This document shows, piece by piece, positions 34,130 to 34,176 of a stretch of DNA of 34,176 nucleotides. The DNA comes from an uncultured Bacteroides sp. (GTDB lineage Bacteria; Bacteroidota; Bacteroidia; Bacteroidales; Bacteroidaceae), in the NCBI GenBank assembly GCA_900766195.1, contig CAAFUN010000068.1:1-34176 (forward strand), read 5' to 3'. The stretch's first letter is position 1. Each line of letters begins with the position of its first letter. The notes beneath the pieces were generated by a model that saw only the letters and a list, made by a program, of their open reading frames with translations, did not search any database and was not told the DNA's origin. The position numbers and the translations under genes were made by a program.

Positions 34130-34176
34130 AACTCATAACACTGCTGTCCGGAGAAATATTCTCAAAACAGCTATTA

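Noticed and set aside
1..34176. CRISPR array, rRNA genes, SusC/SusD pair
   Set aside because: No regularly spaced long repeats, no rRNA sequence and no TonB-dependent receptor or SusD-like protein were seen in the window.

Overview
The window looks like a chromosome segment of a gut Bacteroides species. Three things point there: an L-rhamnose operon of the Bacteroides type, secreted glycoside hydrolases of pectin-degrading Bacteroidetes, and several promoters that fit the Bacteroides pattern TTTG-N20-TAnnTTTG (the one for the tRNA operon fits exactly). Protein families were assigned by reading the translations. No database search was possible.

Layout. (1) Bases 1-124 are the C-terminal tail of an ISL3-like transposase entering from the left edge. 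(2) Bases 179-17492, all on the minus strand, form a rhamnogalacturonan/rhamnose locus. In transcription order it holds a bimodular SGNH esterase-GH105 unsaturated rhamnogalacturonyl hydrolase, a GH106 alpha-L-rhamnosidase, rhaB, rhaA, rhaT, rhaD (then a strong terminator), an AraC-type regulator, a GH65-like protein and a DUF4450 glycosidase-like protein. The secreted enzymes would deacetylate and trim rhamnogalacturonan oligosaccharides and release rhamnose. RhaT imports it, and RhaA/B/D convert it to DHAP and L-lactaldehyde. No SusC/SusD pair and no lactaldehyde reductase gene lies in the window. (3) Bases 17493-18080 are a 588-base divergent intergenic region with an 11-bp tandem repeat. 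(4) Bases 18081-22737 (+) are an arginine operon: argR, a GNAT acyltransferase, argG, a PspC-domain peptide, argC and argD. A terminator follows that overlaps the promoter of proC. (5) Bases 23658-26301 carry an XRE-cupin regulator and an acyl-CoA synthetase, preceded by four 9-mers spaced exactly 20 bp apart. (6) DUF493 and a possible tiny membrane peptide lie on the minus strand (26450-26854). (7) Bases 26987-31127 (+) are an AT-rich accessory block: two overlapping radical SAM genes, an unrecognised 174-aa protein and a patatin with a predicted outer-membrane barrel. (8) Bases 31241-34129 (minus) carry tRNA-Gly(GCC) and tRNA-Leu(UAA), then argH, a SRPBCC protein and pyrE.

The arginine genes are split into two clusters, argR-argD and argH. 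Bacteroides is known to make arginine through N-succinylated intermediates, so the GNAT protein in the arg operon is a good candidate for the acylating first step. The best places for something undescribed are the radical SAM pair with its unknown partner, the 20-bp-phased repeat array and the GNAT protein. These are inferences from sequence and context.
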